From: Trebouxia sp. TZW2008
Taxonomy: Eukaryota > Chlorophyta > Trebouxiophyceae > Trebouxiales > Trebouxiaceae
DNA length: 64,000 bases
Reading direction: 5' to 3'
NCBI GenBank assembly: GCA_002118135.1
Contig: BDIU01000058.1
Span: 1 to 64,000 of the forward strand
The position numbers and the translations under genes are program-made. The notes under the pieces are model-generated. The model had not been told where the DNA came from and did not search any database. It saw only the letters and a list, made by a program, of their open reading frames with translations. This document shows, piece by piece, positions 1 through 21,129 of the stretch (position 1 is the first letter of the stretch; every line of letters begins with the position of its first letter).

Positions 1-100
1 ACTCTTTTGTGCACAAGCACTTGTGTGGTCTGAAGCCTTGCATGCAGCAGCAACCTGCAAGTGTCTGTCCAGTTGGCCTTGGTTTTGTAAATACTACTCC

Positions 101-144
101 TTAAACCCTAACCCGTAAACCCTAAACCCTAAACACAAACCCTC
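101..144. repeat. Short plant-type telomere-like repeat (CCCTAAA)
   Basis: Three or so degenerate tandem copies of CCCTAAA lie about 100 bases from the left edge. The C-rich strand is the + strand, which is the orientation expected at the left end of a chromosome. The array is too short and imperfect to be a telomere. It may be an interstitial relic, a subtelomeric trace or a promoter telo-box. Confidence 0.5.
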
Positions 145-1290
145 ATAGCTGCACATTTGCTCTGAGGCAATTAGACACCTTGTTTGGGTGTGAAGAAGGC
201 TTGTGCAGCAAAGGAGCAACAACTCATTACAGTTTGCCACGTTGCTGGTTGGTACCTTCAACCTTCACTGAAACTAGGGTTTTATGCTAGGAGCAGGGTA
301 AACACTTTTTCAGCATGATGTGTATGATTGCAACACATGTCTATGATGTGACCATCAGCTCTGAGCTTTTGTGATGTGCCTTGCAGGGTCCAAGTATTGC
401 GTGAACCCCTCTTGACCACCTCAGCCTACATCTCAGCTACAGCAACTGCCCTTGTCAGCAGGTATGATGGCACGGCATGCACCTACAAACAGTATAGTGA
501 GAATACAAAGCTCCTTGTGCAACCCATTTGCCACCGCTCACCAAGAGGTGGCTATTGTAGCAACATCTTATGACTGACTGTTAGGCTTACCTAGTGTGCC
601 CTGAACATGTGTTGTCCGCATTGCTCAGGCTCATTTTATGCATGCTGCTTGATGCCTCACAACCTTTCAAGACGGCACATCAGCAGTTAAGCTGTGCTTT
701 CGTGCATGCGTTGCGCTATCTTGGTCAAACAAAGTCAAATGGCATCAACCAACATACTTGTACAGTATGCTGTAGGCAACTGCCTCAATTGACAGACTGC
801 AGTTCCCCAGCTGCTTGCAACAGCAAAATAGCCCATCACAGCACAAATGCAGCACAGTCTTGGCTGACCCGCTGATTGCAGGGGTGCCGGACAGCTCATC
901 TCAAGTTTGCCACATTGCAACAAGGTGCTGCTCCTCATCACATGCCATGATATGTGATCCCATGTGCATACACACTGTGCTGCAAGCATGTCCAATGGTC
1001 CCTGAGCCTGTGCATAGCTTGTCGCTTTGCATGCATGCCACCGCTTGCTGCAGACATGCCAGCTGTGGCTGATCTATCTTGTTGAACATTGTTGTCATTG
1101 CACTAATACTGCAGCACATTGTAGATCATACTGCCCAAGTCAACAGTGCACCACTGTTAGCCACTTGTATATGAGTGCACATGGGTTGCACAGCTTGTGC
1201 CTGATTTGTCTGCGTTGCACTCAGAGGTGGCCACTTCTGGTCAGGTGACAGTCACAGGTTATCATGCTGACATGAGCTGTTTTGCTGCAG
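145..1290. other. No confident gene
   Basis: Short overlapping reading frames only. One possible exon at about 387-461 (+) is bounded by a TTGCAG acceptor and a GTATGA donor, but its end phase does not match the exon beginning at 1291, so the two were not joined. A second telo-box-like motif (TAGGGTTTTA) lies near 275. Confidence 0.4.
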
Positions 1291-1638
1291 GCTGCAGCAA
1301 TGCTTGGGTGTGAATACACCTATCAGCTAGTGCAGATCAGCACTCCTCAAGCAATTCAGCTGGTTGTCATGTCCAACCGTCGGCACGCCAGANNGCTTGA
1401 TGTTGATGACAAAGTCATGCTGTCCAAATTGGGTGGGCTCAGCAATGCTGCATCACGAGGCACCATTGTCACCGTCGCAGCTTGCTGCAAGGCCCTGCAG
1501 CAGCTGGGAGTCATCACCCCTGCTGACATGCTGGCAGCCTTCAATGACCTGAAAAATAACCCAGCCAGCCAGATAGTGTTAGCACTGCCTAATCATGTCA
1601 TGGCACCCTGTGCTCAGCCCAGCACCAACCCATCATAG
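1291..1638 (+). CDS. Unrecognised terminal exon, interrupted by an assembly gap
   Basis: A reading frame of about 115 codons opens directly after a consensus GCTGCAG acceptor and closes at a TAG at 1636-1638. Low-complexity content is modest, and a third of the frame is alanine, leucine and valine. Two undetermined bases (NN) at 1393-1394 interrupt it, so the frame across that point is unproven. I recognise no family. It is most likely the last exon of a gene whose upstream exons I could not place. It could also be a chance frame. Confidence 0.3.
   Translation, partial: AAAMLGCEYTYQLVQISTPQAIQLVVMSNRRHARXLDVDDKVMLSKLGGLSNAASRGTIVTVAACCKALQQLGVITPADMLAAFNDLKNNPASQIVLALPNHVMAPCAQPSTNPS
1393..1394. 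other. Undetermined bases (NN)
   Basis: Two N characters in otherwise determined sequence, probably a small assembly gap or polishing failure. They limit any gene model across 1291-1638. Confidence 0.95.
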
Positions 1639-3951
1639 CTGCAAATGGCACTGCCGTTTCCGACGAAGGGTTAGGGAGTGGTCAAGTACACTTGGAATTG
1701 TGAGGTATGGCTCAACACGCATGCATGACTTGTATTTCCACAAGTGCATGCCATGCGCCATGTGCTCAAGCCCAAAGCAAGGCCACCAAGCAGGGCTTTA
1801 CATCACCTCTTGAAAGGTCTCGGATTCTCAGAACTTCTTGTAGCCATGCCACATGGCACAACCCACGTGAACCAAGGTGGTGCCACCCACGTGGTCCCTA
1901 CATGTTACACCATGTGCATATGAAGTGGCACACTTAGCAAGCAAGGTTTGCTTGCTTAAATGAAGCAACCTGGTTTTTGGTAAGCTTCCCTTAAGGGCTA
2001 TAAGCGAGGCTTGCAGGCGTAGGGTTTTAGTGCTCCCATAACTGGCGCATTTCATAACAGCAAATCACGGTATAAGAAGGCGCATGCTGCGAGATTCTTA
2101 GCATCAACAACAATGGAGGCTGCACTGCAAGGGTATGAGCAATGTGCTAACCTATGGGGAGCTATTCCAAGCGCACAAGCAGCGCGCTAAGAGATTCGGA
2201 GTCAAATGGTGGTTGCTCCCATGGAACAAGCAAGAAGAAGAGGTGCGGATGCTGGAAACGGCTGAATGGATGATGCGGCTTTAGATGCTGTGAACGCACA
2301 AGAGCCTTTGGTTCGGCATCCGATCCGTAGAGTAGTATATTGCAAACATTGTAAATTTTGTAACGCGTCACATGCAATAGCTTGAAGGTTTCAATTGGAA
2401 TTCCGTAACAAACCAGTTTGAGCTTGGTGCGATGCATTGCATTACATTGTTGTCACGTGGTGATTGTTTACCCAACCTCTATGTTACTCTTCTTCTACCC
2501 ATAGTTAGATTTTGGCATTTTGCAAGCCAACTTGAGGGTGAGGGTTTTTGAGACCCTAGCTTTGAATAAGGTGACACGTGAGCGGCTTCACGTGCTCGTG
2601 AGTCCATACGTGATGCTTGGCAGCTCTCGAAATGTGTTTGGAGCATGCGCATCCACTAGACCCCAATGTCACCGAGTGTCGAGAGTGTCTAGGGAGGTGG
2701 CATGACTAAGCTAATGATCACGTGGCAAGCTTGAGTGAGGTTTCTCATGCCGCTCACACATGAATCTCGAGTTCGCTTAGGCAAAAGGTCCTTGAGTAAA
2801 GTGCTTTCAATGTTACGTCGCTTTAAATCAAAGATGCACCCATGGTATTTGACTTGCAAGGACCTCTTTTGAGAAGCAAGCGACATTACCATGCACGCAT
2901 TCATATTGTCAATGAACGTAATCATGTTGGTAAGGGGAAGTGACAAGCTTGTGACTGAAACTGCTCATGATGTTGTGCGGGGCTTGCTGTAACAAGCATA
3001 ATACATGTTGCCCATTGGCACCCGACCGTTCAAACTAGCTGTTCATGCATGGCCTTGCAGCTGCACAAGGACTATACATATGCATTGGCAAAGTTCTGCT
3101 TTTGCTCAATCAAGTTGCAGATTTCATAAGCCAGCCGCTTTTGTGGCCCCAAGCATTAATGTAAATATTTGTATTGTGATCTTCTCTGTAGATGAGCTTT
3201 CAAAGTCGTCACGCGCATTGCTTCTGAAGAGTTGAAGTCACATTCCTGATTGCTCTGCAATGCAATGTACTCAAGTCTCGTTTGGTCTGAACATGATTGC
3301 TTGGAAGATATGGTAACATGTTACCAAGCTTTCAGATTGTACAAAGCTTTCAGCTTGTCCGGATCCTTGCAGTTGGTGTTTAGTGATAACGCTAACGGAC
3401 TTTCAAGCAACCTTCATTATGAGGGATAGCGCATTACACGCTTAAGCTCGGGCATTGCAACCAAAATTTTAAGCTCCGCTCGGTTCCAGGACGCATATGG
3501 TCGTCAAGTTCTATGACAACTTCTGAGCCTCAAGCCTTCTGCACCCATGTGATGGCAGTAGTGTAATGTCGTGTTAGGCAGGAGTGTATGCGTCGCTGTG
3601 CGTTCAGCGCGGCGCAAATTGCAATCGCGCAATGTGACATATAGTCCTCAGACAGACGTCAGGCTATTTGCGGCGTCCCGCGAAGTCGGTGTCGGGCGAC
3701 GGGCGTCACCTGATCTCGATCCATGCCTCCTCTCCCTCCTCTGGCGGTGCCTTTGTAGCGTTCACTTAGGACAGTTCTGGAGTGTAACACAGCTTCAACA
3801 ATGTGTAGTCAGTGCTTGGAGCTGTGCCCGACCGTTACTCTACGAACCCCGCGTCTGTAGCTCGCAGCGACCTTGCTGTACGCTAGCTTCAGCAGCGCTG
3901 CACAAGCTTGTTTTCCAAGTTGCCAGCACTTTGTCTATGTAACCAGCGTAA
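1639..3951. other. Gene-poor stretch upstream of the ABC transporter
   Basis: No frame with recognisable content. Holds a small palindrome (AGCAAGCAA / TTGCTTGCT) near 1935-1956 and several ACGTG-core motifs around 1865-1895. From about 3560 the CpG content rises (CGTCGCTGTGCG, GGCGCAAAT and similar) up to the ATG at 3952, which fits a promoter and 5' UTR for the transporter. Confidence 0.4.
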
Positions 3952-14222
<10,271 letters not shown>

Positions 14223-15316
14223 AAAACCCATCAACAGCAACTGCAGTTTTGCCTGCAATAGGTTTTGTGCAGACATCGCTGATTGAATTTCATTTGCTAG
14301 ACTAGAATACAACTGCTATGCTTCATGCTGTGTTCATTGCTGCTGTGTCCCTCCCTTGCCCTTTTTAATGAAGTATGGCCCCCTTTGCTTCAACTTATTG
14401 CTGGTATATGAAGGCTCAGCAACAAATGAAACCCATTGTTTTAGGTGTTGCCCATGTATTGCTTGCGCTGTGGCGTTCAGTCACCAGTCATTTCAAGCAG
14501 TTTGAAAGCAGCGCGTGGCAGCTGTTGCTAATATTGGTCCCTCATAGCCCATTGGAGCACAATGTTATCATTTGAGGCTAACAACTGTTTCAGCAGAGCA
14601 CGGCAAGCAGGCGTTCGGTAACGGGCATGACTTGAAGTGGCAGAGCAGCGATCTCTTGCCAAGTTGTTCGGTGCTCCAAAAGCTCTGAGCGAATCGAACT
14701 CTTTTCAAACAGACTGAGCTGTTGATGTGCACAACTGGGTCTTATCAATATGCAGCATGTCGCGCTGGGTCAAACCCGCTAATCCGATGCTGTGCAATTG
14801 AGTGAGCAGCAAGCCAGAACCCTCCTTCATGACTGTGCTGTTTGCCGAGCTTGCGCAGCTCATGACGCAGGCGTGAAGCCTTCAAGTTGCGGATTGTGAA
14901 ACTGTTTCTACAAGCATTTGGGTGCATGACTACCCAGGATCATCACTGCAGCCTTCAACGTAAGTAGTCACTGACAATCAATCAAGAAGTATGGGTGCTT
15001 GCTCCCCAGCCACAGTGAATGCCAACTTGATAAGAAGTGTCAACTCGAGATTTCACAGTTTTTGGTCAACTCGAACTCAGAAGTCATTGAGTACAGTCCA
15101 GAATGAAGCTTGGCATCAAGACCTGACTGGTCTATCATTGCCCGGTTTTCGCATCTGACCACTCTTCCCATACTCCTGGCTTATCACCCAGCAGAAATTT
15201 TACGCTGCTCAAGTGCAACTACTGCAGATTCATTCAAAGCATGACTATGTCATGCAGCCACAGCATACGCCTACAGCTACAACTCACACGCTCTCACACT
15301 GCACGTCAATTGTAGC
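14223..15316. other. Convergent intergenic region
   Basis: About 1.1 kb between the 3' end of the ABC transporter (+) and the 3' end of the minus-strand Gln-rich frame. Only short reading frames and no recognisable element. Presumably holds both 3' UTRs. Confidence 0.5.
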
Positions 15317-16493
15317 CTATACGCTGGGCTGTAGCCACCTAGGTGCTTGTGGGAACATAGGCTGTGATGAGGCAGCCATCTTGCTGTGCTGCTGTTGTGC
15401 ATGAGCCCAGCTGTCAGGCATGGCAGGGCTGCCGTGAGACAAGATAGGGCGCCCACTGGGGCCAAAACTTCTGGCCAACGCCTTGTTGTGCTGCCATTGA
15501 GACATGCCATGCGCTTGGACAGCATGCCCTTGCTGCGGACTTGTTTTGGAAATGCCCTGAAAAGGGCCAGTGCCTTGGTTCTTCCAATGTCCAGCCATTT
15601 GCACCTCAGGAGTGCCCACATGGTCGTGCAGTTGTTGCTGCTGCTGGCGCCATTGCTTGTGAGCATACCACTGCGACTGGTCTGCAGCTTGGCCTTGATA
15701 GTACACCTTCTCAGCCTGTGGCATCACCTGAGGCTGACACTGGCGAGCTTGCTCAATGCTAGCTTGCTTTGCTAGGTGATTCGACGCCTGCCGCTCCAGC
15801 AGCTTAGCTTGTGCATCCTTCAAGCCAGCCTCACTGGTGTCATAGCTATGCTGTGCTTGCTGTTGACTCCTGTCTTGGGCAGAATCTGACTGCTGAAGCT
15901 GGCGCTGCTGCTGAGCGGCCTGCTTGCCTTGCTCTTGCGCTTGCTGCTGTTGCATTGCGCGCTGCTGTGATTGTTGCTTCTGCTGCTCGCACTCAATGTG
16001 CTGTCGCATCCACAGCTGGGTCGCCTCGTGCCTGCGCACTTCCTCTTCTGCCCATCTGTCCTGCTGCGCCTGCATGCGCTTCTGTTGTGCAGCACTCCTG
16101 TCCTGGTGGGCATGCATCTGCGCCTCACCCTGCTGCTGTTGCTGATGAGACATTCGCTGAAGGCCGGCCTCTGCTTGCTGTTGTTTCAGCTGTTGCTGAG
16201 CCTGTACCCATGTTTGCTGAGCTGCAGCTTTGTCCATTTGCTCAGGCTGAGGTGGATGACCTTGCCTAGGCACCCAACTGCTATATTGCTGCTGCTGATG
16301 CCTGTGTTGGTCCTGCAGCCGCTGCTGCTGAGCGCGAGCTTTCTCTTGGTCCTGCTGCTGCTGCTGTTGCTGGCTGATCCATTCCATCTGAGCCTGATGC
16401 TTTGCATCATGGTCTGCGTACCATGGCATCTGAACATCATCCCCAGCACTTGCCTCAGCCATGGAATGGTCAGTCTGATGGTCAGCTTGCCAC
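15317..16493 (-). CDS. Gln-rich coding block: possible 3' exon of the J-protein, or a separate gene
   Basis: An open frame of about 390 codons, rich in Gln (long QQQ runs), Ala, His and Arg, with the CAG/CTG triplet runs expected of polyQ. It ends in TAG at 15317-15319. An ATG in good context (CCATGG) at 16460-16462 would allow an independent 381-aa protein. Alternatively, the frame opens upstream at an acceptor (CTTGCAG, exon from 16493). Splicing the J-protein exon at its AG|GTGACG donor (last exonic base 16909) onto this acceptor keeps the frame and would give an 814-aa J-protein with a polyQ tail. The sequence does not decide between the two. The content is coiled-coil or prion-like in character, and no domain is recognised. 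Confidence 0.6.
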
Positions 16494-16904
16494 CTGCAAG
16501 CATACTGACTAATTTGAGTTCTTGCTGCTCATTGTCATTTGGTAGCAGAACAGTGATCTGTCCTCGTCAGAGCTGCCTTGCTTACTCAGCAATCAAGCAA
16601 ACTGTCCCTGTATTAGAGTGTGCTGACCCAGAGGTACTGCTGCAAGCAGAATCAGTCATGAATTCTCATCGCATTGTCCATGCAACGAGAGTATCCTTGT
16701 CTCAAGTCCCCTCTTAAGGAGGCTTTGCTGTAGATCACAAAAGCTATGCATGGTCTTGTCGCAAACAGTACTGATGCTGCCATGCCCTGCACTGCATGCA
16801 TATGTTGATGCATATGCTGACGTCTGACATGCGGGCAAGAGGACGGGAAGCAATCCCAAGCTGTTTGACGTATGCATGTTTCAATGTATGTGCCTACGTT
16901 GGCG

Positions 16905-19900
16905 TCACCTGTGGGCACCATTCTGGGCCTGGCTCTTGGATCTGTTCATGAAGGAAGGTCGTGAGAAGGAGGGCTTGGAAAGAAATGAACCAAAGCTTTT
17001 GCTGCCGTTGGCCTCAGCTTTGTCACTGCTGTAGCTGAAAGCTGTGTAGCCAGGCACCTGCAGACACGCCACAATTGTATGAGTGATGTCGATCAAGCAT
17101 CGTACTTTTGCAGGGCTTGATGCCATATGGCTGCAAGCAGATGAGTGCACAGGCAGCAGACAAAGCAGAAGAAAGAGCTGATGCTGACGGAGCTGGTCAA
17201 ACAGAAGCAGTTGCTACTGCATTGAGCATTGCCTGCACTCAGTTGAGAAGTGACGTCTGCAGATGCGAAAGCAGCGCAGGCATTCCCAGTGCACAGCGGA
17301 GTAGTTACAGCAATGCATAGCAATGCTAGTTTGCAGACAATTGTGATACTAAGTGCTTGACAGTGCAGTGCACTGCTACACAGCACTTCAGCAAGACAAG
17401 GAGCCTGATTGTGGAGGTGAAAGGGAGCATCGAGCTACCTGAGCAGCAGCGCCTGATGCAGCAGCCCCCCTCAGTGCCCCTGAACCCTGCCCCAAGCCCC
17501 CACTGGCTGTGTTGGCACCACCTGTTGCCACACACCATGAAAGTCAATACTGCTGTGCATAAGCAAGCGACAAATAGATTTTGCATGACCTCCAAATTAG
17601 CTTGGGTTGGCTGGCAGAGCGGAAACTAGGCAGCAACTAGGATGTGCTGACCTTTTTTGCCAAGTTGCATGGTTCAATTGCTGTCTCTAGCAAATGTCTT
17701 GCCTGAACAACTTGGACATAGCACATCAAAAAGCTTGTCCACGTATGAGACCAAAACGCAAAACTTGTAGAGCTTACAAGTTCAGCAAGATAGTGAAAGG
17801 CAGCAAAACACCACCTGCAGGTCCATGAGGCCCTTGGGGGGTGGCGTTGGGCCCAGAGGGGCCTGCCGGCTGCTGGGGTGGGCCAATGGGGTTGGGGTCG
17901 GCCCTCACCCCACTGTACTTCTGCACCTTCACCTTTGCAGACTGCAAAGAACATATGCATTGACTCAGCTTGCAAATGTAAGGCCCAGCTAAGCAAACTG
18001 TCAAGCAAGCTTGGTGTTTGAATCAACATCAGGCAGCATACAAGGAAGTGCCTTTCAACTGAACAGCATGCAATCTACAAAGCAGAAACTCTGTCATTTT
18101 AAGCATGTTGGCAGATAAAGAAGACCTGGCAACACTACCACCAAGTGCCTGAATCAGACAAGAGGCCAGCAGGGCTGATGAAGCCAAGATGGAATGCAAA
18201 AGTGAGCATGCAGTCGTTGTACAATGTTCTTGACAGGTGCAAAATCTGAGTAAACTGACAAACACCTGTAAAACTTCACTGAACTCCTCCATGATATTAG
18301 TCACTGGACTGTTGCGTGCGCGATTGATCTGACTGAAGATCGATCCCAACTTCTTCACTGCTTTTGCTCTAGACCTCTGTTGTTTGCTGCTCAGCCCAGG
18401 CTCGTTCAGTACCTACACAAATGTATGTCATCTGATCAGACAGCTAGCATTCTGACATGATGCCTGACTACTAAAAAATCATGCTGCTCATTGCGCTCAA
18501 ACAGCAATCAACAGAGTTTAAAAGTTCAGGAGTTTTGTGCAACCTGTCAGAATGAGACAGCCATGCTTGACATCTGGACCTTTCTGCAGGCCAAGGAAGC
18601 CATTTGCAGAGCTAATAAGCGTGACACACTGCAATAAATCCAAGCATCCAAGACAGCATGCTTGTTTCTGCTGCATGATTTATCAGCGCACAGCGCAAGA
18701 CAGAGCAAGCAAACTTGACCCAGCTCACACCAGGCAGACAGCTCTAAGCAACTCACTCACCCTGTCTACAACTCTAGTCAGCGTCCCTTCAATATCCAGT
18801 ACATTCAGTTTCCAAAGGGACTCAGTAATTTGGCTCTTTTTGGCCTCAAAGAACGCCTCGGCACTAGCATCAGTCATTTGCCCACTCTCCAGACCTTGCT
18901 CAGCTTCTTGCTGGATGCCAGCCATGCTGACTGTACCCACGACTGCATCCAGTGTAGTTCTCATGGAATGACCACGCTGTCTGATCCATTCTGCTGCAAA
19001 GGGAAGCCCCAGAAACTTGGGGTCCCGCCCCAGTGCTAAAGCTGCTCGCCGCTCATACATATACCTGCGTTAGAACACAGCTAAGTATGATTTCTCTGTA
19101 TATTTGCTGCAGATGTTGTTCCAAGTGCCAGCCCAAGTGCTAGGTGTGTGTGGCCAAAGTCCTACCACCCAGATATGACCCTATAAAGCTGCACGCTAGA
19201 GCAAAAGCTTAGTGTGTAGACCTCAAGCGTAAGGCAGCAGCATGAGAAGTGACACACGTATGAAGAAGCTGGCATACAAATACACCTGCAAGATCACTAC
19301 CTTTTGCAGCCTGCGGCAGAATATATACTGCTGATGTCATGTACATGTGACGCAAGATGCTGATTTGTGTTGAAGAAGACATGGTTGTTACACCAAAATT
19401 GAAATGCAACTTGCTACACAACACAGTGGTGTCAGCCAGCAGAGCTAACTTTGTGAACAATTTGAGCCATGCACAAGCACTATGGCAGATGACATGCTTG
19501 CCTCACAGATCAAGATGAGCAATGCAGGCAGCTGAGTAAAGGCACAAACGCACCCTATCGTGTGCAGGAATGCAGTTCCATATGCTGCCTCAGACAGGCG
19601 CTGGCACTCATTCATCAGGGACAAGGCAAAGCCGTCTGTGTCTCCGCGCATGAAGCGGTCAATCTTGGCTATGAGCGTAGTCTGCAGCTTCTGTTCACGC
19701 TCCTGCACAAGCAGCCACAGATTCTCTAAACTTTGTAAAAGGTTGCTGCATTCCCAATCGTATGCAAGAACTTCGGTGCTGGTCAACATCTGTACATTCT
19801 CTTGCCCAGAACATGGAAGCGGTCACAGTTCAAGCCTTTGCCACATCTGGGGCAATTGACGACCATCACCTGGCTTTCATGCATACAGCATGGAGCCAGA

Positions 19901-20797
19901 TGCTGTGTGAGAGTCTGAGCATCAATACGCTCAACACTGCATGTCATGTTTGACCCTGCAGAATGCTTGGAACAGAATCAGCTGCATATTTTGTCAAGCA
20001 TTCTTTTAAGCAAAACTGGCAGCATGCCTGTCTTGTGTAAATCAGCAGAAAACCCACTCTGTTTCAAACAGCAGTACACATGAACAATCCAGCCAGCCCT
20101 GGACAGCCAGAGTGACAGCTCTAAAAGCCCCAACAAAGCAAAGAAGTCACTCAAGCCAAACAGCATGTGAAGCGCTGTCATGGCATGGCCGTATGAGGTA
20201 ATTGTGACGTCGGGTGTTGTTACCATTTGCATGACATGCAGTCTTTGTGAAGCCTGCTCTTGGTCTGGCTCGCCGCTCAGGCCTGCCATCATGGCCATTT
20301 GGAGCTGACCAATGTACTCCTCAAAGGCATCACTACCAAACACCATTCCAAAAACAGCTGTTGGGTCCATAAACTGTTCGTCTTCCAAGCCTGCTTTGCC
20401 ATATTGATCATACCTGAGACAAAGCATGAACGTCAGCAGCAGCTTGCAACACAAGCAGGCAGTCAGCGCCCTGCTGCAACGATCGTCACTTGCGAAAGAA
20501 CTGTGTACTCACTTGCTACGCTGAGCAGGATCACTCAGCACTTGATACGCCTCGCTGAGTTCCTGGAACCGGGCTGCCGCTGTCGAGTCATCCGGGTTCT
20601 TGTCAGGATGGACCTGCGGCAGACTCGGCGAGTTTGATTGGTTCGGGAGGCACGCCGACAGTTGTGAAGGTAGTTCTCGGCTTGCTGCAGTCTCGACATA
20701 CCTTCCGCGCTTTCAGGTAGTACGCCTTTTTGATTTGGTCTGCCGTTGCGGCTTCATTGACCGCAAGCACATCGTAGAAAGCAGTGTCCTTGACCAT
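16905..20797 (-). CDS. DnaJ (Hsp40) co-chaperone with DnaJ-X domain
   Basis: Type-III J-protein expected to stimulate Hsp70 ATPase activity. Exons in transcript order: 20702-20797, 20513-20613, 20224-20413, 19554-19702, 18761-19064, 18266-18412, about 17810-17941, 16905-17057. They sum to 423 codons plus stop, with the end of the seventh exon the least certain. The J-domain (residues 1 to about 66) has [10 protein letters not shown], then HPDKNPDD with the essential HPD, split by an intron just before it. Residues about 70-290 match the X-domain family: EREQKL followed by an SEAAYG and HTIGYMYERRA block. A Pro/Gly-rich segment ([12 protein letters not shown]) and a Ser/Lys-rich end follow. 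The closest relatives I know are plant DNAJ10-like proteins and yeast Caj1/Djp1. It is divergent with SLX1, 332 bases from ATG to ATG. A longer isoform may use the Gln-rich block downstream. Confidence 0.88.
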
Positions 20798-21129
20798 GCT
20801 CTGGCTCAGAACCGCAACGCCTGAACTCGTTCGTGCACTTAAGATCTACGTCAAATCTGCGCCGCACCTCGGTTGTAGTGGTCTCAACCTAAGTGAGCAG
20901 TTCAGAACTCTGTGCTCTTGCAGCAGGCGCGGTCAATGCACATACCGCTGCGCAGTGACAGGTCCCGTGGGTGCTGAAGATCGTGACTCCTGCAGAGCGA
21001 TGCGCAGCTAGTCTGCTGTCATGCAGAGATTTATGACTAATTGTCGGACTTGATCAACCTCTATGACCTTTGACAGCAAGCCTCGTAGCTAATTCTACAA
21101 CACTCAGCCGAGCTGAAAGCGCGAAGCAC
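20798..21129. promoter_or_regulatory. Shared divergent promoter region (J-protein / SLX1)
   Basis: Only 332 bases separate the two start codons on opposite strands, so both promoters and 5' UTRs must fit here. CpG dinucleotides are more frequent than in flanking introns. No TATA box in a convincing position was identified. The function is inferred from gene arrangement alone. Confidence 0.45.

Noticed and set aside
1935..1956. Small palindrome as a regulatory hairpin
   Set aside because: Nine-base arms in AT-rich DNA with no gene nearby; expected by chance at this scale.
14600..14935. tRNA gene suspected from GTTC/TCGAA-like motifs
   Set aside because: No cloverleaf with matching acceptor and T arms could be formed. 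The motifs occur in isolation.
15386..16717. Long plus-strand frames opposite the Gln-rich block
   Set aside because: They are Leu/Cys/Ala-rich mirror frames of CAG/CTG repeats on the coding minus strand, with no domain and no splice logic.
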